Shown here: positions 22,701 to 37,600 of the stretch, one piece after another | Layout: each line of letters begins with the position of its first letter | Numbering within the stretch: the first letter of the stretch is position 1 | Source of the DNA: Luzula sylvatica | Lineage: Eukaryota > Streptophyta > Magnoliopsida > Poales > Juncaceae | DNA length: 64,000 nucleotides | Direction of reading: 5' to 3' | Assembly: GCA_946800325.1 (NCBI GenBank) | Contig: OX326958.1 | Coordinates: 1,560,001-1,624,000 of the forward strand | Position numbers and translations under genes: made by a program | Notes under the pieces: generated by a model | Seen by the model: only the letters and a program-made list of their open reading frames with translations | What the model was told of the DNA's origin: nothing | Databases searched by the model: none

Positions 22701-25700
22701 ATAACTTTTCACCAAATTTCACAAACACTAAGAAAGTTTGTTTTTCGATTCAAAACAAGATTTTAACGGTTTGAGGAGTTCAAATAACGTGTTTTTAGAT
22801 CATTTGAATCGTATCTTTTACTACATAACTTTTCACCAAATTTCACAAACACTAAGAAAGTTTGTTTTTCGATTCAAAACAAGATTTCAACGCTTTGAGG
22901 AGTTCAAATAACGTTTTTTTAGATCATATGTATCGTATCTTTTACTACATAACTTTTCACCAAATTTCACAAACACTAAGAAAGTTTGTTTTTCTATTCA
23001 AAACAAGATTTTAACGCTTGGAGGAGTTCAAATAACGTGTTTTTAGATCATTTGTATCGTATCTTTTACTACATAACTTTTCACCAAATTTCACAAACAC
23101 TAAGAAAGTCTGTTTTTCGATTCAAAACAAGATTTTAACGCTTGGAGGAGTTCAAATAACGTGTTTTTAGATCGTTAGTATCGTATCTTTTGCTACATAA
23201 CTTTTCACCAAATTTCACAAACACTAAGAAAGTTTGTTTTCCGATTCAAAACAAGATTTTAACGCTTTGAGGAGTTCAAATAACGTGTTTTTAGATCATT
23301 TGTATCGTATCTTTTACTACATAACTTTTCACCAAATTTCACAAACACTAAGAAAGTTTGTTTTCCGATTCAAAACAAGATTTTAACGCTTGGAGGAGTT
23401 CCAATAACGTGTTTTTAGATAGTTTGTATCGTATCTTTTACTACATAACTTTTCACCAAATTTCACAAACACTAAGAAAGTTTGTTTTTCGATTCAAAAC
23501 AAGATTTTAACGCTTTGAGGAGTTCAAATAACGCATTTTTAGATCATTTGTATCGTATCTTTTACGACATAACTTTTCACCAAATTTCACAAACACTAAG
23601 AAAGTTTGTTTTTCGATTCAAAACAAGATTTTAACGCTTTCAGGAATTCAAATAACGTGTTTTTAGATCATTTGTATCGTATCTTTTACTACGTAACTTT
23701 TCACCAAATTTCACAAACACTAAGAAAGTTTGTTTTTCGATTCAAAACAAGATTTTAACGCTTTGAGGAGTTCAAATAACGTGTTTTTAGATCATATGTA
23801 TCGTATCTTTTACTACATAACTTTTCACCGAATTTCACAAACACTAAGAAAGTTTGTTTTTCAATTCAAAACAAGATTTCAACGCTTTGAGGAGTTCAAA
23901 TAACGTGTTTTTAGATCATTTGTATCGTACCTTTTACTACATAACTTTTCACCAAATTTCACTAACTCTAAGAAAGTTTGTTTTTCGATTCAAAACAAGA
24001 TTTTAACGCTTTGAGGAGTTCAACTAACGTGTTTTTAGATCATTTGAATCGTATCTTTTGCTACATAACTTTTCACCAAATTTCACAAACACTAAGAAAG
24101 TTTGTTTTTCGATTCAAAACAAGATTTTAACGCTTTGAGGAGTTCGAATAACGCATTTTTATATCATTTGTATCGTATCTTTTACTACATAACTTTTCAC
24201 CAAATTTCACAAACACTAAGAAAGTTTGTTTTTCGATTCAAAACAAGATTTCAACGCATTGAGGAGTTCAAATAACTTGTTTTGAGATCATTTGTATCGT
24301 ATCTTTTACTACCTAACTTTTCACCAAATTTCACAAACACTAAGAATGTTTGTTTTTCGATTCAAAACAAGATTTTAACGCTTGGAGGAGTTCAAATAAC
24401 TTGTTTTGAGATCATTTGTATCGTATCTTTTACTACATAACTTATCACCAAATTTCACACACACTAAGAAAGTTTGTTTTCCGATTCAAAACAGGATTTT
24501 AACGCTTTGAGGAGTTCAAATAACGCATTTTTAGATCATTTGTATCGTATCTTTTACTACATAACTTTTCACCAAATTTCACAAACACTGAGAAAGTTTG
24601 TTTTTCGATTCAAAACAAGATTTTAACGCTTTGAGGAGTTGAAATAACGTGTTTTTAGATCATTTGTATCGTATCTTTTACTACATAACTTTTCACCAAA
24701 TTTCACAAACACTAAGAAAGTTTGTTTTTCGATTCAAAACAAGATTTCAACGCTTTGAGGAGTTCAAATAACGTTTTTTTAGATCATATGTATCGTATAT
24801 TTTACTACATAACTTTTCACCAAATTTCACAAACACTAAGAAAGTCTGATTTTCGATTCAAAACAAGATTTTAACGCTTGGAGGAGTTCAAATAACGTGT
24901 TTTTAGATCATTTGTATCGTATCTTTTACTACATAACTTTTCACCAAATTTCACAAACACCAAGAAAGTTTGTTTTTCGATTCAAAACAAGATTTTAACG
25001 CTTGGAGGAGTTCAAATAACGTGTTTTTAGATCATTTGTATCGTATCTTTTATTACATAACTTTTCACCAAATTTCACAAACACTGAGAAAGTTTGTTTT
25101 TCGATTCAAAACAAGATTTTAACGCTTTGAGGAGTTCAAATAACGCATTTTTAGATCATTTGTATCGTATCTTTTACTACATAAGTTTTGACCAAATTTC
25201 ACAAACACTAAGAAAGTTTGTTTTTCGATTCAAAACAAGATTTTAACGCTTTGAGGAGTTCGAATAACGCATTTTTAGATCATTTGTATCGTATCTTTTA
25301 CTACATAACTTTTCACCAAATTTCACAAACACTAAGAAAGTTTGTTTTTCGATTCAAAACAAGATTTTAACGCTTTGAGGAGTTCAAATAACGTGTTTTT
25401 AGATCGTTGTATCGTATGTTTTACTACATAACTTTTCACCAAATTTCACAAACACTAAGAAAGTCTGTTTTTCGATTCAAAACAAGAATTTAACGCTTTG
25501 AGGAGTTCAAATAACGTGTTTTTAGATCATTTGTATCGTACGTTTTACTACATAACTTTTCACCAAATTTCACAAACACTAAGAAAGTTTGTTTTTCGAT
25601 TCAAAACAAGATTTTAACGCTTTGAGGAGTTCAAATAACGTGTTTTTAGATCGTTTGTATCGTATCTTTTGCTACATAACTTTTCACCAAATTTCACAAA

Positions 25701-25730
25701 CACTAAGAAAGTTTGTTTTTCGATTCAAAA
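19781..25730 (+). repeat. Higher-order repeat unit 2 (48 monomers, 5,950 bp)
   Basis: From the caacatttta variant at 19781 to the next at 25731. 5,950 is 48 x 124 minus 2, explained by one gcattttagatc monomer and one atcgttgtatcg monomer (about 25,402). Other landmarks (cacagag, ctaactctaa) sit exactly 5,950 bp before their partners in unit 3. Confidence 0.92.
25020..25640 (+). repeat. Five-monomer segment present in units 2 and 3, absent from unit 1
   Basis: The distance from the caccaagaaag variant to the caacatttta variant is 151 bp in unit 1 (19630 to 19781) but 770 bp in unit 2 (24961 to 25731). The difference of 619 is five monomers minus one base. Unit 3 carries the same segment near 30,970-31,590. 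Edges approximate. Confidence 0.85.
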
Positions 25731-28700
25731 CAACATTTTAACGCTTGGAGGAGTTCAAATAACGTGTTTTTAGATCATTTGTATCGTATCTTTTACTACA
25801 TAAATTTTCACCAAATTTCACAAACACTAAGGAAGTTTGTTTTTCGATTCAAACCAAGATTTTAACGCTTTGAGGAGTTCAAATAACGTGTTTTTAGATC
25901 ATTTGTATCGTATCTTTTACTACATAACTTTTCACCAAATTTCACAAATACTAAGAAAGTTTGTTTTCCGATTCAAAACAAGATTTCAACGCTTTGTGGA
26001 GTTCAAATAACGTGTTTTTAGATCATTTTTATCGTATCTTTTACTACATAACTTTTCACCAAATTTCACAAACACTAAGAAAGTTTGTTTTTCGATTCAA
26101 AACAAGATTTCAACGCTTTGAGGAGTTCGAATAACGTTTTTTTAGATCATTTGTATCGTATCTTTTACTACATAACGTTTCACCAAATTTCACAAACACT
26201 AAGAAAGTTTGTTTTTCGATTCAAAACAAGATTTTAACGCTTGGAGGAGTTCAAATAACGTGTTTTTAGATCATTTGTATCGTATCTTTTACTACATAAC
26301 TTTTCACCAAATTTCACAAACACTAAGAAAGTTTGTTTTTCGATTCAAAACAAGATTTTAACGATTTGAGGAGTTCAAATAACGTGTTTTTAGATCGTTA
26401 GTATCGTAGCTTTTGCTACATAACTTTTCACCAAATTTCACAAACACTAAGAAAGTTTGTTTTTCGATTCAAAACAAGATTTTAACGCTTTGAGGAGTTC
26501 AAATAACGTGTTTTTAGATCAATTGTATCGTATCTTTTACTACATAACTTTTCACCAAATTTCACAAACACTAAGAAAGTTTGTTTTTCGATTCAAAACA
26601 AAATTTTAACGCTTTGAGGAGTTCGAATAACGGATTTTTAGATCATTTGTATCGTATCTTTTACTACATACCTTTTCACCAAATTTCACAAACACTAAGA
26701 AAGTTTGTTTTTCGATTCAAAAATAGATTTTAACGCTTTGAGGAGTTCAAATAACGTGTTTTTAGATCATTTGTATCGTATCTTTTACTACATAAAATTT
26801 CACCAAATTTCACAAACACTAATAAAGTTTGTTTTTCGATTCAAAACAAGATTTTAACGCTTTGAGGAGTTCAAATAACTTGTTTTTAGATCATTTGTAT
26901 CGTATCTTTTACTACATAACTTTTCAGCAAATTTCACAAACACTAAGAAAGTTTGTTTTTCGATTCAAAACAAGATTTTAACGCTTTAAGGAGTTCAAAT
27001 AACGTGTTTTTAGATCATTTGTATCGTATCTTTGACTACATAACTTTTCACCAAATTTCACAAACACTAAGAAAGTTTGTTTTTCGATTCAAAACAAGAT
27101 TTCAACGCTTTGAGGAGTTCCAATAACGTGTTTTGAGATCATTTGTATCGTATCTTTTACTACATAACTTTTCACCAAATTTCACAAACACTAAGAAAGT
27201 TTGTTTTTCGATTCAAAACAAGATTTTAACGCTTTGAGGAGTTCAAATAACGCATTTTTATATCATTTGTATCGTATCTTTTACTACATAACTTTTCACC
27301 AAATTTCACATACACTAAGAAAGTTTGTTTTTCGATTCAAAACAAGATTTTAACGCTTTGAGGAGTTCAAATACCGTGTTTTTAGATCGTTTGTATCGTA
27401 TCTTTTACTACATAACTTTTCACCAAATTTCACAAACACTAAGAAAGTTTGTTTTTCGATTCAAAACAAGATTTCAACGCTTTGAGGAGTTCAAATAATG
27501 TGTTTTTAGATCATTTGTATCGTATCTTTTACTAGATAACTTTTCACCAAATTTCACAAACACTAAGAAAGTTTGTTTTTCGATTCAAAACAAGATTTCA
27601 ACGCTTTGAGGAGTTCAAATAATGTTTTTTTAGATCATATGTATCGTATCTTTTACTACATAACTTTTCACCAAATTTCACAAACACTAAGAAAGTTTGT
27701 TTTCCGATTCAAAACAAGATTTTAACGCTTTGAGGAGTTCAAATAACGTGTTTTTAGATCATTTCTATCGTATCTTTTACTACATTACTTTTCACCAAAT
27801 TTCACAAACACTAAGAAAGTTTGTTTTTCGATTCAAAACAAGATTTTAACGCATTGAGGAGTTCAAATAACGTGTTTTTAGATCATTTGTATCGTATCTT
27901 TTACTACCTAACTTTTCACCAAATTTCACAAACACTAAGCAAGTTTGTTTTTCGATTCAAAACAAGATTTCAACGCTTTGAGGAGTTCAAATAACGTGTT
28001 TTTAGATCGTTTGTATCGAATCTTTTACTACATAACTTTTCACCAAATTTCACAAACACTAAGAAAGTTTGTTTTTCGATTCAAAACAAGATTTTAACGC
28101 TATGAGGAGTTCAAATAACGTGTTTTGAGATCATTTGTATCGTATCTTTTACTACATAACTTTTCACCAAATTTCACAAACACTAAGAAAGTTTGTTTTC
28201 CGATTCAAAACAAGATTTTAACGCTTTGAGGAGAACAAATAACGTGTTTTTAGATCGTTTGTATCGTATCTTTTACTACATAACTTTTCACCAAATTTCA
28301 CAAACACAGAGAAAGTTTGTTTTTCGATTCAAAACAAGATATTAACGCTTTGAGGAGTTCAAATAATGCATTTTTAGATCATTTGTATTGTATCTTTTAC
28401 TACGTAACTTTTCACCAAATTTCACAAACACTAAGAAAGTTTGTTTTTCGATTCAAAACAAGATTTTAACGCTTTGAGGAGTTCAAATAACGTGTTTTTA
28501 GATAATTTGTATCGTATCTTTTACTACATAACTTTTCACCAAATTTCACAAACACTAAGAAAGTTTGTTTTTCGATTCAAAACAAGATTTTAACGCTTTG
28601 AGGTGTTCAAATAACGCATTTTAGATCATTTGTATCGTATCTTTTACAACATAACTTTTCACCAAATTTCACAAACACTAAGAAAGTTTGTTTTTCGATT

Positions 28701-31600
28701 CAAAACAAGATTTTAACGGTTTGAGGAGTTCAAATAACGTGTTTTTAGATCATTTGAATCGTATCTTTTACTACATAACTTTTCACCAAATTTCACAAAC
28801 ACTAAGAAAGTTTGTTTTTCGATTCAAAACAAGATTTCAACGCTTTGAGGAGTTCAAATAACGTTTTTTTAGATCATATGTATCGTATCTTTTACTACAT
28901 AACTTTTCACCAAATTTCACAAACACTAAGAAAGTTTGTTTTTCTATTCAAAACAAGATTTTAACGCTTGGAGGAGTTCAAATAACGTGTTTTTAGATCA
29001 TTTGTATCGTATCTTTTACTACATAACTTTTCACCAAATTTCACAAACACTAAGAAAGTCTGTTTTTCGATTCAAAACAAGATTTTAACGCTTGGAGGAG
29101 TTCAAATAACGTGTTTTTAGATCGTTAGTATCGTATCTTTTGCTACATAACTTTTCACCAAATTTCACAAACACTAAGAAAGTTTGTTTTCCGATTCAAA
29201 ACAAGATTTTAACGCTTTGAGGAGTTCAAATAACGTGTTTTTAGATCATTTGTATCGTATCTTTTACTACATAACTTTTCACCAAATTTCACAAACACTA
29301 AGAAAGTTTGTTTTCCGATTCAAAACAAGATTTTAACGCTTGGAGGAGTTCCAATAACGTGTTTTTAGATAGTTTGTATCGTATCTTTTACTACATAACT
29401 TTTCACCAAATTTCACAAACACTAAGAAAGTTTGTTTTTCGATTCAAAACAAGATTTTAACGCTTTGAGGAGTTCAAATAACGCATTTTTAGATCATTTG
29501 TATCGTATCTTTTACGACATAACTTTTCACCAAATTTCACAAACACTAAGAAAGTTTGTTTTTCGATTCAAAACAAGATTTTAACGCTTTCAGGAATTCA
29601 AATAACGTGTTTTTAGATCATTTGTATCGTATCTTTTACTACGTAACTTTTCACCAAATTTCACAAACACTAAGAAAGTTTGTTTTTCGATTCAAAACAA
29701 GATTTTAACGCTTTGAGGAGTTCAAATAACGTGTTTTTAGATCATATGTATCGTATCTTTTACTACATAACTTTTCACCGAATTTCACAAACACTAAGAA
29801 AGTCTGTTTTTCAATTCAAAACAAGATTTCAACGCTTTGAGGAGTTCAAATAACGTGTTTTTAGATCATTTGTATCGTACCTTTTACTACATATCTTTTC
29901 ACCAAATTTCACTAACTCTAAGAAAGTTTGTTTTTTGATTCAAAACAAGATTTTAACGCTTTGAGGAGTTCAACTAACGTGTTTTTAGATCATTTGAATC
30001 GTATCTTTTGCTACATAACTTTTCACCAAATTTCACAAACACTAAGAAAGTTTGTTTTTCGATTCAAAACAAGATTTTAACGCTTTGAGGAGTTCGAATA
30101 ACGCATTTTTATATCATTTGTATCGTATCTTTTACTACATAACTTTTCACCAAATTTCACAAACACTAAGAAAGTTTGTTTTTCGATTCAAAACAAGATT
30201 TCAACGCATTGAGGAGTTCAAATAACTTGTTTTGAGATCATTTGTATCGTATCTTTTACTACCTAACTTTTCACCAAATTTCACAAACACTAAGAATGTT
30301 TGTTTTTCGATTCAAAACAAGATTTTAACGCTTGGAGGAGTTCAAATAACTTGTTTTGAGATCATTTGTATCGTATCTTTTACTACATAACTTATCACCA
30401 AATTTCACACACACTAAGAAAGTTTGTTTTCCGATTCAAAACAGGATTTTAACGCTTTGAGGAGTTCAAATAACGCATTTTTAGATCATTTGTATCGTAT
30501 CTTTTACTACATAACTTTTCACCAAATTTCACCAACACTGAGAAAGTTTGTTTTTCGATTCAAAACAAGATTTTAACGCTTTGAGGAGTTGAAATAACGT
30601 GTTTTTAGATCATTTGTATCGTATCTTTTACTACATAACTTTTCACCAAATTTCACAAACACTAAGAAAGTTTGTTTTTCGATTCAAAACAAGATTTCAA
30701 CGCTTTGAGGAGTTCAAATAACGTTTTTTTAGATCATATGTATCGTATATTTTACTACATAACTTTTCACCAAATTTCACAAACACTAAGAAAGTCTGAT
30801 TTTCGATTCAAAACAAGATTTTAACGCTTGGAGGAGTTCAAATAACGTGTTTTTAGATCATTTGTATCGTATCTTTTACTACATAACTTTTCACCAAATT
30901 TCACAAACACCAAGAAAGTTTGTTTTTCGATTCAAAACAAGATTTTAACGCTTGGAGGAGTTCAAATAACGTGTTTTTAGATCATTTGTATCGTATCTTT
31001 TACTACATAACTTTTCACCAAATTTCACAAACACTGAGAAAGTTTGTTTTTCGATTCAAAACAAGATTTTAACGCTTTGAGGAGTTCAAATAACGCATTT
31101 TTAGATCATTTGTATCGTATCTTTTACTACATAACTTTTGACCAAATTTCACAAACACTAAGAAAGTTTGTTTTTCGATTCAAAACAAGATTTTAACGCT
31201 TTGAGGAGTTCGAATAACGCATTTTTAGATCATTTGTATCGTATCTTTTACTACATAACTTTTCACCAAATTTCACAAACACTAAGAAAGTTTGTTTTTC
31301 GATCAAAACAAGATTTTAACGCTTTGAGGAGTTCAAATAACGTGTTTTTAGATCGTTTGTATCGTATGTTTTACTACATAACTTTTCACCAAATTTCACA
31401 AACACTAAGAAAGTCTGTTTTTCGATTCAAAACAAGAATTTAACGCTTTGAGGAGTTCAAATAACGTGTTTTTAGATCATTTGTATCGTACGTTTTACTA
31501 CATAACTTTTCACCAAATTTCACAAACACTAAGAAAGTTTGTTTATCGATTCAAAACAAGATTTTAACGCTTTGAGGAGTTCAAATAATGTGTTTTTAGA
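25731..31600 (+). repeat. Higher-order repeat unit 3 (about 48 monomers)
   Basis: Follows unit 2 at an offset of 5,950 bp: cacagag 22355/28305, ctaactctaa 23962/29912, cgttttacta 25541/31491. The match breaks down after about 31,600, where the expected caacatttta monomer is absent. A new 1-bp loss (cgatcaaaac, about 31,301) is private to this unit. Confidence 0.9.
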
Positions 31601-34600
31601 TCGTTTGTATCGTATCTTTTACTACATAAATTTTCACCAAATTTCACAAACACTAAGAAAGTCTGTTTTTCGATTCAAAACAAGAATTTAACGCTTTGAG
31701 GAGTTCCAATAACGTGTTTTTAGATCATTTGTATCGTACCTTTTACTACCTAACTTTTCACCAAATTTCACAAACATTAAGAAAGTTTGTTTTCCGATTC
31801 AAAACAAGATTTTAACGATTTGAGGAGTTCAAATAACGTGTTTTTAGATCATTTGTATCGTATCTTTTACTACATAACTTTTCACCAAATTTCACAAACA
31901 CTAAGAAAGTTGGTTTTTCGATTCAAAACAAGATTTTAACGCTTTGAGGAGTTCGAATAACGCATTTTTAGATCATTTGTGTCGTATCTTTTACCACGTA
32001 ACTTTTCCCCAAATTTCACAAACACTAAGAAAGTTTGTTTTTCGATTCAAAACAAGATTTTAACGCTTTGAGGAGTTCCAATAACGTGTTTTTAGATCAT
32101 TTGTATCGTATCTTTTACTACATAACTTTTCACAAAATTTCACAAACACTAAGAAAGTTTGTTTTTCGATTCAAAACAAGATTTCAACGCTTCGAGGAGT
32201 TCAAATAACGTTTTTTTAGATCATATGTATCGTATCTTTTACTACATAACTTTTCACCAAATTTCACAAACTCTAAGAAAGTTTGTTTTTCGATTCAAAA
32301 CAAGATTTTAACGCTTGGAGGAGTTCAAATAACGTGTTTTTAGATCATTTGTATCGTATCTTTTACTACATAACTTTTCACCAAATTTCACAAACACTAA
32401 GAAAGTTTGTTTTTCGATTCAAAACAAGATTTTAACGCTTTGAGGAGTACAAATAACGTGTTTTTAGATCGTATGTATCGTATCTTTTACTACATAACTT
32501 TTCACCAAATTTCACAAACACTGAGAAAGTTTGTTTTTCGATTCAAAACAAGAATTTAACGCTTTGAGGAGTTCAAATAACGTGTTTTGAGATCATTTGT
32601 ATCGTATCTTTTACTACATAACTTTTCACCAAATTTCACAAACACTAAGAAAGTTTGTTTTTCGGTTCAAAACAAGATTTTAACGCTTTGAGGAGCTCAA
32701 ATAACGTGTTTTGAGATCATTTATATCGTATCTTTTACTACATAACTTTTCACCAAATTTCACAAACACTAAGAAAGTTGGTATTTCGATTCAAAACAAG
32801 ATTTTAACGCTTTGAGGAGTTCGAATAACGCATTTTTAGATCATTTGTATCGTATCTTTTACTACGTAACTTTTCCCCAAATTACACAAACACTAAGAAA
32901 GTTTGTTTTTCGATTCAAAACAAGATTTTAACGCTTTGAGGAGTTCAAATAACGTGTTTTGAGATCGTTTGTATCGTATCTTTTACTACATAACTTTTCA
33001 CCAAATTTCACAAACACTGAGAAAGTTTGTTTTTCGATTCAAAACAAGATTTTAACGCTTTGAGGAGTTCAAATAACGTGTTTTTAGATCATTTGTATCG
33101 TATCTTTTACTACATAACTTTTCACCAAATTTCACAAACACTAAGAAAGTTTGTTTTTCGATTCAAAACAAGATTTTATCGCTTTGAGGAGTTCGAATAA
33201 CGCATTTTTAGATCATTTGTGTCGTATCTTTTACCACGTAACTTTTCCCCAAATTTCACAAACACTAAGAAAGTTTGTTTTTCGATTCAAAACAAGATTT
33301 TAACGCTTTGAGGAGTTCAAATAACGTGTTTTTAGATCATTTGTATCGTATCTTTTACTACATAATTTTTCACCAAATTTCACAAACTCTAAGAAAGTTT
33401 GTTTTTCGATTCAAAACAAGATTTAAACGCTTTGAGGAGTACAAATAACGTGTTTTTAGATCGTATGTATCGTATCTTTTACTACATAACTTTTCACCAA
33501 ATTTCACAAACACTGAGAAAGTTCGTTTTTCGATTCAAAACAAGAATTTAACGCTTTGAGGAGTTCAAATAACGTGTTTTTAGATCAATTGTATCGTATC
33601 TTTTACTACATAACTTTTCACCAAATTTCACAAACACTAAGAAAGTTGGTTTTTCGATTCAAAACAAGATTTTAACGCTTTGAGGAGTTCGAATAACGCA
33701 TTTTTAGATAGTTTGTATCGTATCTTTTACTACATAACTTTTCACCAAATTTCACAAACACTAAGGAAGTTTGTTTTTCGATTCAAACCAAGATTTTAAC
33801 GCTTTGAGGAGTTCAAATAACGTGTTTTTAGATCATTTGTATCGTATCTTTTACTACATAACTTTTCACCAAATTTCACAAACACTAAGAAAGTTTGTTT
33901 TCCGATTCAAAACAAGATTTTAACGATTTGAGGAGTTCAAATAACGTGTTTTTAGATCATTTGTATCGTATCTTTTACTACATAACTTTTCACCAAATTT
34001 CACAAACACTAAGAAAGTTGGTTTTTCGATTCAAAACAAGATTTTAACGCTTTGAGGAGTTCGAATAACGCATTTTTAGATCATTTGTGTCGTATCTTTT
34101 ACCACGTAACTTTTCCCCAAATTTCACAAACACTAAGAAAGTTTGTTTTTCGATTCAAAACAAGATTTTAACGCTTTGAGGAGTTCAAATAACGTGTTTT
34201 TAGATCATTTGTATCGTATCTTTTACTACATAATTTTTCACCAAATTTCACAAACTCTAAGAAAGTTTGTTTTTCGATTCAAAACAAGATTTAAACGCTT
34301 TGAGGAGTACAAATAACGTGTTTTTAGATCGTATGTATCGTATCTTTTACTACATAACTTTTCACCAAATTTCACAAACACTGAGAAAGTTCGTTTTTCG
34401 ATTCAAAACAAGAATTTAACGCTTTGAGGAGTTCAAATAACGTGTTTTTAGATCAATTGTATCGTATCTTTTACTACATAACTTTTCACCAAATTTCACA
34501 AACACTAAGAAAGTTTGTTTTTCGATTCAAAACAAAATTTTAACGCTTTGAGGAGTTCGAATAACGTGTTTTGAGATCATTTATATCGTATCTTTTACTA

Positions 34601-37600
34601 CATAACTTTTCACCAAATTTCACAAACACTAAGAAAGTTGGTATTTCGATTCAAAAATAGATTTTAACGCTTTGAGGAGTTCGAATAACGCATTTTTAGA
34701 TCATTTGTATCGTATCTTTTACTACGTAACTTTTCCCCAAATTACACAAACACTAATAAAGTTTGTTTTTCGATTCAAAACAAGATTTTAACGCTTTGAG
34801 GAGTTCAAATAACTTGTTTTTAGATCATTTGTATCGTATCTTTTACTACATAACTTTTCACCAAATTTCACAAACACTGATAAAGTTTGTTTTTCGATTC
34901 AAAACAAGATTTTAACGCTTTGAGGAGTTCAAATAACGTGTTTTTAGATCATTTGTATCGTATCTTTTACTACATAACTTTTCACCAAATTTCACAAACA
35001 CTAAGAAAGTTTGTTTTTCGATTCAAAACAAGATTTCAACGCTTTGAGGAGCTCAAATAACGTGTTTTTAGATCATTTGTATCGTATCTTTTACTACATA
35101 ACTTTTCACAAAATTTCACAAACACTAAGAAAGTTTGTTTTTCGATTCAAAACAAGATTTCAACGCTTGGAGGAGTTCAAATAACGTTTTTTTAGATCAT
35201 ATGTATCGTATCTTTTACTACATAACTTTTCACCAAATTTCACAAACACTAAGAAAGTTTGTTTTTCGATTCAAAACAAGATTTTAACGCTTCGAGGAGT
35301 TCAAATAACGTGTTTTTAGATCATATGTATCGTATCTTTTACTACATAACTTTTCACCAAATTTCACAAACACTAAGAAAGTTTGTTTTCCGATTCAAAA
35401 CAAGATTTTAACGCTTTGAGGAGTTCAAATAACGTGTTTTTAGATCATTTGTATCGTATCTTTTACTACATAACTTTTCACCAAATTTCACAAACACTAA
35501 GAAAGTTTGTTTTTCGATTCAAAACAAGATTTTAACGCTTGGAGGAGTTCAAATAACGTGTTTTTAGATAATTTGTATCGTATCTTTTACTACATAACTT
35601 TTCACCAAATTTCACAAACACTAAGAAAGTCTGTTTTTCGATTCAAAACAAGATTTTAACGCTTTGAGGAGTTCAAATAACGTGTTTTTAGATCATTTGT
35701 ATCGTATCTTTTACGACATAACTTTTCACCAAATTTCATAAACACTAAGAAAGTTTGTTTTTCGATTCAAAACAAGATTTTAACGCTTTGAGGAATTCAA
35801 ATAACGTGTTTTTAGATATTTTGTATCGTATCTTTTACTACATAACTTTTCACCAAATTTGACAAACACTAAGAAAGTTTGTTTTTCGATTCAAAACAAG
35901 ATTTTAACGCTTTGAGGAGTTCAAATAACGTGTTTTTAGATCGTTTGTATCGTATCTTTTACTACATAACTTTTCACCAAATTTCACAAACACTAAGAAA
36001 GTCTGTTTTTCGATTCAAAACAAGAATTTAACGCTTTGAGGAGTTCAAATAACGTGTTTTGAGATCATTTGTATCGTACCTTTTACTACATAACTTTTCA
36101 CCAAATTTCACAAACACTAAGAAAGTTTGTTTTCCGATTCAAAACACGATTTTAACGCTTCGAGGAGTTCAAATAACGTGTTTTTAGATCATATGTATCG
36201 TATCTTTTACTACATAACTTTTCACCAAATTTCACAAACACTAAGAAAGTTTGTTTTCCGATTCAAAACAAGATTTTAACGCTTTGAGGAGTTCAAATAA
36301 CGTGTTTTTAGATCATTTGTATCGTATCTTTTACTACATTACTTTTCACCAAATTTCACAAACACTAAGCAAGTTGGTTTTTCTATTCAAAACAAGATTT
36401 TAACGCTTTGAGGAGTTCGAATAACGCATTTTTAGATCATTTGTATCGTATCTTTTACTACGTAACTTTTCACCAAATTTCACAAACACTAAGAAAGTTT
36501 GTTTTTCGATTCAAAACAAGATTTTAACGCTTTGAGGAGTTCAAATAACGTGTTTTGAGATCATTTGTATCGTATCTTTTACTACATAACTTTTCACCAA
36601 ATTTCACAAACACTAAGAAAGTTTGTTTTTCGATTCAAAACAAGATTTCAACGCTTTGAGGAGTTCAAATAACGTGTTTTTAGATCATTTGTATCGTATC
36701 TTTTACTACATAACTTTTCACCAAATTTCACAAACTCTAAGAAAGTTTGTTTTTCGATTCAAAACAAGATTTTAACGCTTTGAGGAGTTCAAATAACGTG
36801 TTTTTAGATCATTTGAATCGTATCTTTTACTACATAACTTTTCACCAAATTTCACAAACACTAAGAAAGTTTGTTTTTCGATTCAAAACAAGATTTCAAC
36901 GCTTTGAGGAGTTCAAATAACGTGTTTTGAGATCATTTGTATCGTATCTTTTACTACATAACTTTTCACCAAATTTCACAAACACTAAGAAAGTTTGTTT
37001 TTCGATTCAAAACAAGATTTTAACGCTTTGAGGAGTTCAAATAATGTTTTTTTAGATCATATGTATCGTATCTTTTACTACATAACTTTTCACCAAATTT
37101 CACAAACACTAAGAAAGTCTGTTTTTCGATTCAAAACAAGATTTTAACGCTTGGAGGAGTTCAAATAACGTGTTTTGAGATCATTTGTATCGTATCTTTT
37201 ACTACATAACTTTTCACCAAATATCACAAACACTAAGAAAGTTTGTTTTCCGTTTCAAAACAAGATTTCAACGCTTTGAGGAGTTCAAATAACGTGTTTT
37301 TAGATCATTTGTATCGTATCTTTTACTACATAACTTTTCACCAAATTTCACAAACACTAAGAAAGTTTGTTTTCCGATTCAAAACAAGATTTTAACGCTT
37401 GGAGGAGTTCCAATAACGTGTTTTTAGATCGTTTGTATCGTATCTTTTACTACATAACTTTTCACCAAATTTCACAAACACTAAGAAAGTTTGTTTTTCG
37501 ATTCAAAACAAGATTTTAACGCTTTGAGGAGTTCAAATAACGCATTTTTAGATCATTTGTATCGTATCTTTGACCACATAACTTTTCACCAAATTTCACA

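Noticed and set aside
31168..31443. 91-codon open frames in the satellite (also at 40839-41114 and 43442-43717)
   Set aside because: 124 is not a multiple of 3, so frames cycle into stops. These three exist because a monomer lost one base, and two are copies of the same duplication. No reason to think they are translated.
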